The notes below the pieces were generated by a model. The model saw nothing but the letters and a program-made list of their open reading frames with translations, searched no databases and had not been told where the DNA came from. This document shows, piece after piece, positions 33,374-41,830 of a stretch of 64,000 nucleotides of DNA; position 1 is the first letter of the stretch, and every line of letters begins with the position of its first letter. The stretch spans positions 186,001-250,000 of the forward strand of contig CALKCP010000003.1 of the NCBI GenBank assembly GCA_938083445.1, written 5' to 3'. The position numbers and the translations under genes were made by a program. This DNA comes from an uncultured Ulvibacter sp. (lineage in GTDB: Bacteria; Bacteroidota; Bacteroidia; Flavobacteriales; Flavobacteriaceae).

Positions 33374-33560
33374 AATATACCGCCTTTTCGAATACGCCTA
33401 CATTGCAATGGCCGTATTTTCTACTTATATTGTTGTTCAAAATTGGTCAGAAAACAGAGAGCGTTCTTATCTATTTGCTATTTTCGGAATTGTTGCCGTC
33501 TTAATGTTTTTCTTTAAAAGAAAGTTTAGAAAAAAGATAGAGGCGCATAATAAAAAATAG
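33363..33560 (+). CDS. Small two-helix membrane protein
   Basis: A 65-aa protein with two hydrophobic helices (residues ~8-27 and ~36-54) and a strongly basic C-terminus ending in KRKFRKKIEAHNKK. I do not recognise a named family. ATG 33363 lies inside the last codons of lptC (different frame), which suggests translational coupling, so it may work with the LPS-export or envelope proteins around it. The basic tail predicts a cytosolic C-terminus. Confidence 0.7.
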   Translation: MGNKIYRLFEYAYIAMAVFSTYIVVQNWSENRERSYLFAIFGIVAVLMFFFKRKFRKKIEAHNKK

Positions 33561-33604
33561 CGCGTTAAGACAATGGCAGATTAGCAAATTGAAAAGGAAT
33601 CAAA

Positions 33605-34858
33605 TTGGATTATACGATTATAATAATAATTTTAATGCTTATTCTTTCCGCCTTTTTTTCGGGCTTGGAAATCGCCTATATTTCTTCTAATAAAATACTG
33701 CTAGAAATAGAAAAGAAGCAACATAGTTTCTTAGCGGGAATACTTCAGAAAATCACAAAACGCCCTTCAAAGTTTATTTCAACTATGTTGGTGGGTAATA
33801 ATATTGCCTTAGTAGTATACGGTTTCTTTATGGGAGATTTGTTGATGCGCTATATCGCATTGGATGGTTTTACAGGTATATTGATTCAAACGGCAATTTC
33901 TACATTAGTGATATTGCTTACGGCAGAATTTTTACCAAAAGTATTTTTTCAGATTTACGCGAATAGCTTATTGAAGTTTTTTGCGCTACCAGTGTATTTT
34001 TTCTACTTACTATTCTCCTTTATTTCCGAGTTTGTAATTTGGATTTCAGATTTGGTGCTCAAGTTTTTTTTCAAAACGGAAGGGGATATGGTTCAATTAA
34101 GTTTCAGTAAAATTGAACTCGGAAATTTTATTTCAGAACAAATGGAGAGTTTTGAGACGGATGAAGAGATTGACACTGAAATCCAGATTTTTCAGAATGC
34201 CTTGGATTTTTCAGAAGTAAAGTCAAGAGAGGCTATGGTTCCGCGCACCGAAATCATTGCTGTAGACATACAGACGTCGCCAAAGGATCTCGTGAAGATT
34301 TTCACGGATACGGGGCTTTCGAAAATATTAGTTTATAAAAGTAGTATTGACGATATCGTTGGTTATGTGCATTCGTTTGAGCTTTTTAAAAAACCCGAAA
34401 CAATTGAAAAAATAATCATGCCGGTTATTTTTGTGCCGGGCACGATGCTCGCTAAAGACGTGCTGAACATATTAAGTAAAAAAGGAAGGGGTCTAGCTGT
34501 TATTATTGATGAGTATGGCGGCACATCTGGAATCTTAACGGTTGAAGACATTGTAGAAGAGCTAATAGGTGAAATTGAAGACGAACACGATAATACAGCC
34601 TTAATTGAAGAAGACCGAGGTAACGGGAGCTATAGGTTTTCTGCTCGTTTAGAGGTGGATTATCTTAATGAGATGTATAAATTAAACTTAATTGAGAGTG
34701 AACATTACGAGACGCTCGGTGGATTGATTGTGAATTTCACTGAGGAGATTCCTGAACAAGGTAAAACAGTTGTGATCGAGAGATTTAGCTTTCAAATACT
34801 TGAAGTCTCGAATACTAAAATAGAGCTCGTAGAGTTGAAAAGACATAGCGATGATTAG
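33605..34858 (+). CDS. CNNM/CorC-family transporter with CBS domains
   Basis: A 417-aa 'hemolysin family' protein: an N-terminal DUF21 membrane domain with about four helices (residues 1-150, starting LILSAFFSGLEIAYIS), a CBS pair (about 205-330, with VPRTEIIAVD and IIDEYGGTSGILTVEDIVEELIGEIEDE), and a C-terminal CorC/HlyC domain. The family is linked to Mg2+ or Co2+ efflux and the old hemolysin name is historical. The start is a TTG at 33605; no ATG or GTG fits the N-terminal membrane helix. It is part of the same plus-strand run as lptC and ppiD. Confidence 0.9.
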   Translation: MDYTIIIIILMLILSAFFSGLEIAYISSNKILLEIEKKQHSFLAGILQKITKRPSKFISTMLVGNNIALVVYGFFMGDLLMRYIALDGFTGILIQTAISTLVILLTAEFLPKVFFQIYANSLLKFFALPVYFFYLLFSFISEFVIWISDLVLKFFFKTEGDMVQLSFSKIELGNFISEQMESFETDEEIDTEIQIFQNALDFSEVKSREAMVPRTEIIAVDIQTSPKDLVKIFTDTGLSKILVYKSSIDDIVGYVHSFELFKKPETIEKIIMPVIFVPGTMLAKDVLNILSKKGRGLAVIIDEYGGTSGILTVEDIVEELIGEIEDEHDNTALIEEDRGNGSYRFSARLEVDYLNEMYKLNLIESEHYETLGGLIVNFTEEIPEQGKTVVIERFSFQILEVSNTKIELVELKRHSDD

Positions 34859-35050
34859 TTTTTTCACTTTTACATAAAATATTCAAAGTAACTTTTTTAT
34901 TAATCATGGGAAAATGGTATTTTCGCCCCCTATTAATAGAGACTTTTCTCGACATTTTAGCCTTTTGGGCTCAATTATATAGAAAACCAAATAACACAGA
35001 ACCTGTCGTAATTTAAAATAAGCGGTAGGAACAATAAATTTCAACGATAG

Positions 35051-37156
35051 ATGGCAATTTTAAATAATATTAGAAAAAGAGGAGTATTCCTTATAATCAT
35101 TATTGCATTAGCTTTATTTTCATTCATACTAGCGGATGTAATTCGTAATGGAGGATTTGCTTCAGAAAAATCACAAACTACGATAGCAGTTGTGAATGGA
35201 GAGGAAATTGGGAGAGAAGGGTTTATGCAGCAAGTTGAGACTACTCAGCGTACCTTGGGTCCTAGCGGGACAACTGGACAAGCAATGAGTCGTGTTTGGG
35301 ACAATGAGCTTCGTGCGATACTATTATCTCAGGAATTCGAGAAACTAGGGCTTTCCGCAGAAAAAGAGCAAATTAATAATGCCTTGCGAATCAATTTGGC
35401 TACGAACGAGACTTTTTTGAACGATGCGGGTCTTTTTGACGAAGGTAAACTACAAGAATATATTGCAAGTATAAAGGCATCCAACCCGACTGCTTATCAG
35501 CAATGGTTGGATTTTGAAAAGAGAACAGAGGAAGGTATTTTACAAGCCTCATATTACACAATGATTAAGGGTGGTCTTAGAAGCACTGATGCTGAAGGTG
35601 AACTTGAATACAGGTTTGAAAATGATAAGGTAAACTTGCAGTTCGTACAAGTTCCTTACTCTAAAATTGCAGATGAAGATGTAACGGTAAGTGATGAAGA
35701 GATCAGATCCTATGTAAAAAGCCATGCTGAAGAATTTGAAGTAGATCCGAAAGTAGACATCCAATACGTTTCCTTTATGGAAACCGCATCAGAAGAGGAT
35801 ATAGAGGATACAAAGAAAAACATTCTTTCATTGTTAGATGACCGGTTTGAGTTTAATGATACGATTGTAGGTTTTGCAAGAACTAATGACAATTTAGAGT
35901 TTGTGAATGCAAATTCGGATGTGCCATTTGTGGATCAATGGATGTTTAAAAAAGACCTTCCAGCATCAGTAGCTGATTCGATTTATAACTTGGCGGTTGG
36001 TGACATCTACGGTCCTTATAAAATAGATAACACCTTTAGTGTCTCAAAAGTTATTGAGAGCAAACAAATGCCTGATTCAATCCAATCAAAGCACATACTA
36101 ATCCGTTACGCCGGATCGTTTAGAGCTGCCTCTGATGTAACTAGATCGAAGGAAGAAGCGAAAAAATTAGCAGATAGTATCTTAAGGGTCGTTAAACGAA
36201 ATACCAGAAAGTTTGAGGCATTATCAGCTGCCCTATCAGAGGATAGTTCAAATAAAGATAAGGGGGGTGATTTAGGTTACAATCCTCCAGGGAGAATGGT
36301 TGCAGAATTTGATGAGTTTATTATCGCTAATAAGACAGGAACTTTGGGTGTTGTTGAAACAGACTTCGGATTTCATGTTGTAGGGGTCGGAGAACAAAAA
36401 AACAAGCAAAAAGCAATAAAAATTGCTACGGTAACAAATGAGGTTGAACTTTCAGAAAAAACACTAAGCGTTAACTTTGCTGAAGCATCAAGATTTGAAG
36501 TGGCTTCTCAAAAAGGAGATTTTGCTGAAATGGCAAAGACTGCAGGAATTGACTTGAAACCTGTGAATAAAATTGGAGAATTAGATTCTAATATTCCAGG
36601 GGTAGGAAATAATCGTTCAATAATCAATTGGGCATTTGATGAGGAAAATAATGTTGGCGATATCAAGAGATTTAGTATAGTAGACGGTTATGTTATTGCC
36701 CAACTAACTAGAAAAGATCCTAAAGGCCTATTGAGCGTTGCTGAGGCTTCAGTAACAGTGAATCCAATTCTACGCAACGAGAAAAAAGCTAAAAAGATTC
36801 GTGAAGCAATTACGGGTACAACTTTGGTAGAATTAGCGGCTAGTCAAAATGTAACGGTGCAAACGGCAACAGCCGTAACGATGTCTGCTCCCACGCTACC
36901 GGGTGCAGGTGCTGAATTAGAAGTTGTAGGTGCAGCTTTTGGTAAGAGTGCTGGTGAATTGACAGGCTTCATTGATGGAAAGACTGGTGTGTTTATCGCG
37001 AAAGTACTTGCGATAAATAATGCTCCAGATTTGGAAACATATGCGGCATACGCCAACCAATTAAACGGAAAGATACAGCCCACAGTGAATGCGTCTGTAG
37101 TGAGTGCTTTAAAGAGCGCTGCCGATATTGAAGATAACAGAGCTAACTTCTTTTAG
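35051..37156 (+). CDS. ppiD: PpiD-like peptidyl-prolyl isomerase/chaperone
   Basis: A 701-aa membrane-anchored periplasmic chaperone: N-terminal anchor helix (VFLIIIIALALFSFILADVI), a SurA-type N-terminal domain, and a parvulin PPIase domain from about residue 344 (SKHILIRYAG) to 460 (GDLGYNPPGRMV.., FGFHVVGV). A C-terminal domain completes it. PpiD sits at the Sec exit and helps outer-membrane and secreted proteins fold. It closes the envelope run and is followed by a strong terminator. The 192-base gap upstream contains no gene, and I see no clear promoter there. Confidence 0.92.
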   Translation: MAILNNIRKRGVFLIIIIALALFSFILADVIRNGGFASEKSQTTIAVVNGEEIGREGFMQQVETTQRTLGPSGTTGQAMSRVWDNELRAILLSQEFEKLGLSAEKEQINNALRINLATNETFLNDAGLFDEGKLQEYIASIKASNPTAYQQWLDFEKRTEEGILQASYYTMIKGGLRSTDAEGELEYRFENDKVNLQFVQVPYSKIADEDVTVSDEEIRSYVKSHAEEFEVDPKVDIQYVSFMETASEEDIEDTKKNILSLLDDRFEFNDTIVGFARTNDNLEFVNANSDVPFVDQWMFKKDLPASVADSIYNLAVGDIYGPYKIDNTFSVSKVIESKQMPDSIQSKHILIRYAGSFRAASDVTRSKEEAKKLADSILRVVKRNTRKFEALSAALSEDSSNKDKGGDLGYNPPGRMVAEFDEFIIANKTGTLGVVETDFGFHVVGVGEQKNKQKAIKIATVTNEVELSEKTLSVNFAEASRFEVASQKGDFAEMAKTAGIDLKPVNKIGELDSNIPGVGNNRSIINWAFDEENNVGDIKRFSIVDGYVIAQLTRKDPKGLLSVAEASVTVNPILRNEKKAKKIREAITGTTLVELAASQNVTVQTATAVTMSAPTLPGAGAELEVVGAAFGKSAGELTGFIDGKTGVFIAKVLAINNAPDLETYAAYANQLNGKIQPTVNASVVSALKSAADIEDNRANFF

Positions 37157-37177
37157 GAGTTTTTTACACTAAAAATC

Positions 37178-37213
37178 AAAACCTCTTAATACTATGTGTT
37201 AAGAGGTTTTTTT
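37178..37213 (+). terminator. Bidirectional terminator after ppiD
   Basis: A perfect 12-bp stem (37178-37189 with 37199-37210), 9-base loop and T-run to 37213. It lies between the convergent ppiD and GYDIA kinase genes. Confidence 0.92.
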
Positions 37214-38126
37214 ATAAAATCATTTCAGTATAGGGAACAATGGTGGTATAGCCCATATTCTTGAAGTAATCGAGATCATTGGGAGCAGCTGTGACCATTA
37301 TAAAATCACCACCCCATGCCCCTAAACTTTTAATGGACCTCGGATAGTCACTAAAAAGTTGTGCCTTTATTGTTGGAACTTGTATGGTTTCTGAAATAAG
37401 AATTTCGTGCCTGTTCATCAGCGTTTCAAAGGTCTCTAGTGATTCACAGGCGAGTAATGAATGGGTAATAGCGCTTATCTTACTCAATGCAATTACCGAA
37501 ACAGAAGCTTTTCTATAATGCGCAATTCCCTCTTTACTACTTTGTTTTTGATTGAGATGCACAAAGTATAATTGATCCGTAAAGTCCCAATGAATTTTCA
37601 CTTTTTCGACAAATGGAACGGTTTCTTGAATCTTGTAGAGTATCGGCGAATTATTTTGCGCCACGGCAATATCATAGCCACTTCCTCCAAAACTTTTTCT
37701 TAACAATTCAAAGGCATTAATGTTTGCCCATTGAGCAATATTATTAATAAGGGTAGAAGAGCTTCCTAGACCCCAGTTTTTTGGAAAATCGAGGTGCGTC
37801 CTAACCTTCCATCCCTTGTTTTCCCCTAAGAACAATGGATTTAATTTTTTGGCTTCCTGCAGTATCTTTAAAAGTGTTTCTTTCGTTGAGGTTGGAACTG
37901 TGATGGCGTTTTTAGTGTTATTCAGTTCATCAAAAGTAAATGAATTTTCGAACCATATAATCCCATTACAGTCCAGGCTTTTCCAATGGACAGCTTCAGA
38001 TTCGGCGGGCTCAACAACCATAGATTGTCCAAATTTTGTTGGAATGCTAAGAGCCATAGCACCGTCTAGCACCAAATATTCTCCGGTGAGAATAAGTTTA
38101 CCGTTACTATAAAACTCAGTGCTCAT
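37212..38126 (-). CDS. GYDIA-family GHMP kinase
   Basis: A 304-aa GHMP-superfamily kinase. The substrate strand is KLILTGEYLVLDGA near residue 9, the ATP loop GLGSSSTLINNIAQW near residue 118, and the signature GGSGYDIAVA near residue 144 names the family. The C-terminal GHMP motif reads SLGAWGGDFIMV. It lies five bases downstream of HMG-CoA reductase on the same strand, so a mevalonate-pathway role is likely. No other phosphomevalonate kinase candidate is visible in the window, making this the best guess. Family activity is not established to my knowledge. Confidence 0.88.
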   Translation of the reverse strand: MSTEFYSNGKLILTGEYLVLDGAMALSIPTKFGQSMVVEPAESEAVHWKSLDCNGIIWFENSFTFDELNNTKNAITVPTSTKETLLKILQEAKKLNPLFLGENKGWKVRTHLDFPKNWGLGSSSTLINNIAQWANINAFELLRKSFGGSGYDIAVAQNNSPILYKIQETVPFVEKVKIHWDFTDQLYFVHLNQKQSSKEGIAHYRKASVSVIALSKISAITHSLLACESLETFETLMNRHEILISETIQVPTIKAQLFSDYPRSIKSLGAWGGDFIMVTAAPNDLDYFKNMGYTTIVPYTEMIL

Positions 38127-38131
38127 TTCAA

Positions 38132-39445
38132 TTAGGATCTTAGTTGTTCAATAAAGCTTAAAACCGAACTATGCGTTATTGTTTCATTAGTGAAATACGC
38201 AAGTGCTTGGTCTTTTTCTGTCTTGGATGTTTCAAGTTGATTGAGGATATTCATCAGATGCATTTTCATATGGCCTTTTTGAATTCCTGTTGTAACCAGA
38301 GATTTAACAGCGGCAAAGTTCTGTGCCAATCCTGCAACAGCAACGATCTCCATTAGTTCTTTTGCATTGGGTTTTTGCAACATCGAAAAAGCAAGTTTAA
38401 CTAAGGGGTGCAAACCTGTTAATCCGCCTACCGTTCCAAGAGCTAAGGGAATCTCAATCCAAAATGAAAAGATTCCATTTTCAACCTTTGCATCTGTTAG
38501 GCTTGTATACTTACCGTCCTTGCAGGCGTATGAATGTGCGCCGGCCTCTACCGCTCTAAAATCGTTTCCGGTGGCCAAAACGAGCGCGTCTACACCGTTC
38601 ATTATGCCCTTATTGTGAGTTACCGCTCTCCTTGGTTCTACTTTAGCAATGGCAACGGCACGAACAAATTTTTTCGCAAAAACAGCGCCATCGATCTCGT
38701 TAGTCGACAATAGTGTGGTTGGGCAATAAACTTCGGCACGAACTAAGCACTCCGGGACAGCGTTCGATAGGATACTTAAAACTACTTCCGGGAAGGTAGT
38801 ATCATTTTTAAAAGGCACATAATCGTGGGCTTCAACTTCGAAAGTCTTAGCAATTTTCTCAAGGCAGCTATTAATGAAATTCGCTCCCATTGCATCTAAT
38901 GTTTCAAAGGTGCAGTGCAATTGGTAATAACCTTCGAGCGAATTAGTCGAATTAACAAGGGATATGTCTGTAAGTCCACCCCCTCTTTTTTGCATGTTTT
39001 TTTGAAGTGCGTCAATACTTTGAACGAGCTTGTGTTTCACTTCAGAAAAGAAGGATTGAAGCTTTGATTCTAATCCGAAAAAATCAATGTGAATCTGCCC
39101 GTTTTTTTGTGTTGAAATCACTTTTGCAGTAAAACCGCCTTTGTCTAGCCAAAATTTTGCCGCATTACTTGCAGCAGCGACAACCGAGCTTTCTTCTGTA
39201 ACCATTGGTAAGGTAAGAAGGCTGTTGTTAATGAGAAAATTTGGTGCTACTCCAAGTGGTAAGTAGTAATTGCTTATCGTGTTTTCGATGAAATCATCAT
39301 GCAGTCCTTGCAGTTTAGAATCAGAATTCCAGTACTTTTTTAGTACCTCAACGGCCAGAGGTTCTTCGACGAAGCAAGTTTCGGCCAACCATTGGATTTT
39401 TTGATCCTTCGTTTTTTTTGAAAAACCTAAAACGGGTGCTACCAT
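38132..39445 (-). CDS. mvaA: Hydroxymethylglutaryl-CoA reductase, class II
   Basis: A 437-aa class II HMG-CoA reductase producing mevalonate (or running in reverse). Features: PLGVAPNFLINN and MVTEESSVVAAASNAAKFW with the catalytic Glu near residue 87, THNKGIMNGVDALVLATGNDFRAVEAGAH with the catalytic Lys and Asp, and the GTVGGLTGLHPLVK segment. The C-terminal His lies in the helix with QKGHMKMHL. Operon with the GYDIA kinase. Its promoter region carries GTTGT/ACAAC palindromes, suggesting regulation. Confidence 0.94.
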   Translation of the reverse strand: MVAPVLGFSKKTKDQKIQWLAETCFVEEPLAVEVLKKYWNSDSKLQGLHDDFIENTISNYYLPLGVAPNFLINNSLLTLPMVTEESSVVAAASNAAKFWLDKGGFTAKVISTQKNGQIHIDFFGLESKLQSFFSEVKHKLVQSIDALQKNMQKRGGGLTDISLVNSTNSLEGYYQLHCTFETLDAMGANFINSCLEKIAKTFEVEAHDYVPFKNDTTFPEVVLSILSNAVPECLVRAEVYCPTTLLSTNEIDGAVFAKKFVRAVAIAKVEPRRAVTHNKGIMNGVDALVLATGNDFRAVEAGAHSYACKDGKYTSLTDAKVENGIFSFWIEIPLALGTVGGLTGLHPLVKLAFSMLQKPNAKELMEIVAVAGLAQNFAAVKSLVTTGIQKGHMKMHLMNILNQLETSKTEKDQALAYFTNETITHSSVLSFIEQLRS

Positions 39446-39455
39446 ATGTTCTTAT

Positions 39456-39467
39456 GTTGTAAACAAC
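39456..39467. promoter_or_regulatory. Palindrome overlapping the HMG-CoA reductase start site
   Basis: GTTGT-AA-ACAAC is a perfect inverted repeat immediately downstream of the minus-strand -7 element (39467-39474), where transcription should begin. It has the size of a small dimeric repressor site. Confidence 0.45.
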
Positions 39468-39474
39468 AAATATA
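39467..39474 (-). promoter_or_regulatory. -7 element of the HMG-CoA reductase operon
   Basis: On the minus strand this reads TATATTTG, ending 21 bases before ATG 39445. No convincing TTG element at the usual distance. Confidence 0.5.
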
Positions 39475-39482
39475 ACATATAT

Positions 39483-39499
39483 CAACAACCATTTTGTTG
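39483..39499. promoter_or_regulatory. Second CAAC/GTTG palindrome upstream of HMG-CoA reductase
   Basis: CAACAA (39483-39488) and TTGTTG (39494-39499) pair across a 5-base spacer. The core is the same as in the site at 39456, and a weaker GTT/AAC pair follows at 39504-39512. It lies upstream of the -7 element in the divergent gap with the S9 peptidase gene. Confidence 0.4.
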
Positions 39500-39602
39500 T
39501 GAAGTTGCTAACAAATTGACTGTATTTAACAAAAAAACGACGCTATTTTGGTGAATTTTTAGTAAACTTGGCATACAAAATACGAACAGTTTGAATAAAA
39601 TA

Positions 39603-41783
39603 ATGATCACTCGAATCGCAGTTCTGTTTCTTACGGCAATTACGTCACTTTCCGCACAGCAAAAAGACATCACATTAGAAGAAATATGGTCCGGAACATT
39701 TCGAACCAGCGGATTGGATGTGCTTCGGTCATTAAAAAGCGGGAAAGAATATTCTGTTTTAAATTATGATCGGAATACCAAGTCTTCTTCAATCGATGTT
39801 TACAATTATAACAATGGTGATAAGTTGCAAACACTCGTTAATTCAAATGATTTGCCTGGGATCACTCGAATCTCGTCCTATGAATTTAGTAAGGATGAAA
39901 GTAAATTATTGTTGGCAACTAGCTTGGATCAAATTTATCGGCGTTCCGTCTTAGGAACTTATTATGTATATGATATCAATTCGAAATCTCTTAGCCTTGT
40001 TTCTGAAAATAAGATTCAAGAACCCACATTTAACAACGATGCGAGTAAAATAGCCTATGGCTATGCAAACAATCTCTACGTGCGTGACATAGAAACGGGT
40101 AACACCATGCAGATTACTGATGATGGAAAGAAGAATGGTATTATCAATGGTATCACTGATTGGGTGTATGAGGAAGAGTTTGCATTTGTTCGGGCATTCG
40201 ATTGGAATAAAGATGGAACAAAGATCGCTTTCATAAGATTTGACGAAACTGAAGTTCCAGAGTTTTCTATGGATGTTTATGGTAAAGAACTTTACCAAAC
40301 ACAGCAGGTTTTTAAATATCCAAAAGCAGGAGAGGCGAATGCAGATGTGTCGCTACATATATACAATTTAGGCTCAGAAGAAACAACTAAGGTGGATGTC
40401 TCAGGCTACAATAGTTATTATATACCTAGAATAGAATGGACAAACGATAGTGACATATTGAGTGCGCAATTAACCAATAGGCATCAAAATGTTTTGGATT
40501 TGGTTTTCGTAGATACAAAGAGGAATACCACTTCTTTAATCTTAAAAGAAACCGATAAAGCATACGTGGATGTTACCGATAATTTAACCTTCTTAAGTGA
40601 CAATAGCTTTATTTGGACAAGTGAAAAAAGCGGATGGAATCACATTTATCACTATGATAAATCTGGAAAACTAATTAATCAAATTACGAATGGAGATTGG
40701 GAAGTAACCGACTATTATGGTTTTGATCAAAATACAGGACGAATTTATTATCAAAGCACTGAAAATGGTAGTATCAATAGAGACCTTTATTCTGTGTTGG
40801 CTTCGGGAAAAAACACATTCCGACTCTCAAACCAAATCGGAAATAATAGAGGTTCATTTAGCGCAGATTTTTCTTTATATATCAATACATTCAGTAATTC
40901 GACGACGCCTTATACCTATACCTTGCACGAGTCTTTAAGAGGGGAGCAATTGAGAGAAATAGTGAACAACGATGGCTTAAAGAATGCATTGAGCGGCTAT
41001 AAGGTTTCTCCAAAAGAATTTTCGACGATCAATGTTAATGGGAATGATCTAAATATGTACATGATTAAACCATTGGATTTTGACCCAAATAAGGAATATC
41101 CGCTTTTTATGTATCAGTATTCTGGTCCAGGTTCGCAACAAGTAGCAAATAAATGGGCTAGTTCGAACGACTATTGGCATCAAATGTTGGCGCAGGATGG
41201 TTTTATAATTGCCTGTATAGATGGGAGAGGTACAGGTCTAAAAGGGCGTGACTTCAAGAAAATGACTCAAAAGGAATTAGGCAAATTTGAGGTAGAAGAT
41301 CAAATTGCGGCAGCCCAAAAATTAGGCAATCTTTCTTATATTGATAAAAATAGAATTGGAATCTGGGGCTGGAGCTATGGCGGCTTTATGTCTTCGAATT
41401 GCTTATTTCAAGGTGCGGATACATTTGCGATGGCAATTGCTGTAGCACCCGTAAGTAGTTGGCGATTTTATGATACGATTTACACAGAAAGATATATGGA
41501 AACACCTCAAGAGAATCCATCGGGCTATGACCAAAACTCTCCCATTTTCCATGTAGATAAAATGCAGGGAGATTTTTTACTAGTGCACGGTAGTGCAGAT
41601 GACAATGTACATGTACAAAATACAACGCGTCTAGTTGAGGCATTGGTTCAAGCCGATAAAGAATTTGATTGGGCAGTATATCCTGATAAGAATCATGGGA
41701 TCTATGGAGGAAATACGCGACTGCATTTATATAAAAAAATGACACGATTTATTAAGGAAACACTCGGGATACCCAAAGGGTAA
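39603..41783 (+). CDS. S9 family peptidase, dipeptidyl peptidase IV-like
   Basis: A 726-aa exported serine peptidase. A short signal peptide ends near SLSAQ, followed by an eight-bladed propeller (DPPIV N-domain) to about residue 480. The alpha/beta-hydrolase domain carries GWSYGG with the catalytic Ser near residue 592, DDNVH (Asp near 665) and NHGI (His near 697). The motif VYEEEFAFV resembles the Glu pair that binds the substrate N-terminus in DPP IV. It should release dipeptides, often X-Pro, in the periplasm, which fits the peptide transporter genes next to it. ATG 39603 is used; a TTG at 39591 is less likely. Confidence 0.92.
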   Translation: MITRIAVLFLTAITSLSAQQKDITLEEIWSGTFRTSGLDVLRSLKSGKEYSVLNYDRNTKSSSIDVYNYNNGDKLQTLVNSNDLPGITRISSYEFSKDESKLLLATSLDQIYRRSVLGTYYVYDINSKSLSLVSENKIQEPTFNNDASKIAYGYANNLYVRDIETGNTMQITDDGKKNGIINGITDWVYEEEFAFVRAFDWNKDGTKIAFIRFDETEVPEFSMDVYGKELYQTQQVFKYPKAGEANADVSLHIYNLGSEETTKVDVSGYNSYYIPRIEWTNDSDILSAQLTNRHQNVLDLVFVDTKRNTTSLILKETDKAYVDVTDNLTFLSDNSFIWTSEKSGWNHIYHYDKSGKLINQITNGDWEVTDYYGFDQNTGRIYYQSTENGSINRDLYSVLASGKNTFRLSNQIGNNRGSFSADFSLYINTFSNSTTPYTYTLHESLRGEQLREIVNNDGLKNALSGYKVSPKEFSTINVNGNDLNMYMIKPLDFDPNKEYPLFMYQYSGPGSQQVANKWASSNDYWHQMLAQDGFIIACIDGRGTGLKGRDFKKMTQKELGKFEVEDQIAAAQKLGNLSYIDKNRIGIWGWSYGGFMSSNCLFQGADTFAMAIAVAPVSSWRFYDTIYTERYMETPQENPSGYDQNSPIFHVDKMQGDFLLVHGSADDNVHVQNTTRLVEALVQADKEFDWAVYPDKNHGIYGGNTRLHLYKKMTRFIKETLGIPKG

Positions 41784-41830
41784 CCTTTTAAATATTGAAA
41801 ACAAATCACTAACTAATAACAAACAAGTAT

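Noticed and set aside
39420-39600. Short repeated GTTG/CAAC units as a CRISPR-like array
   Set aside because: The units are palindromic half-sites of 5-6 bases with irregular spacing, not 23-47 base repeats with equal spacers.
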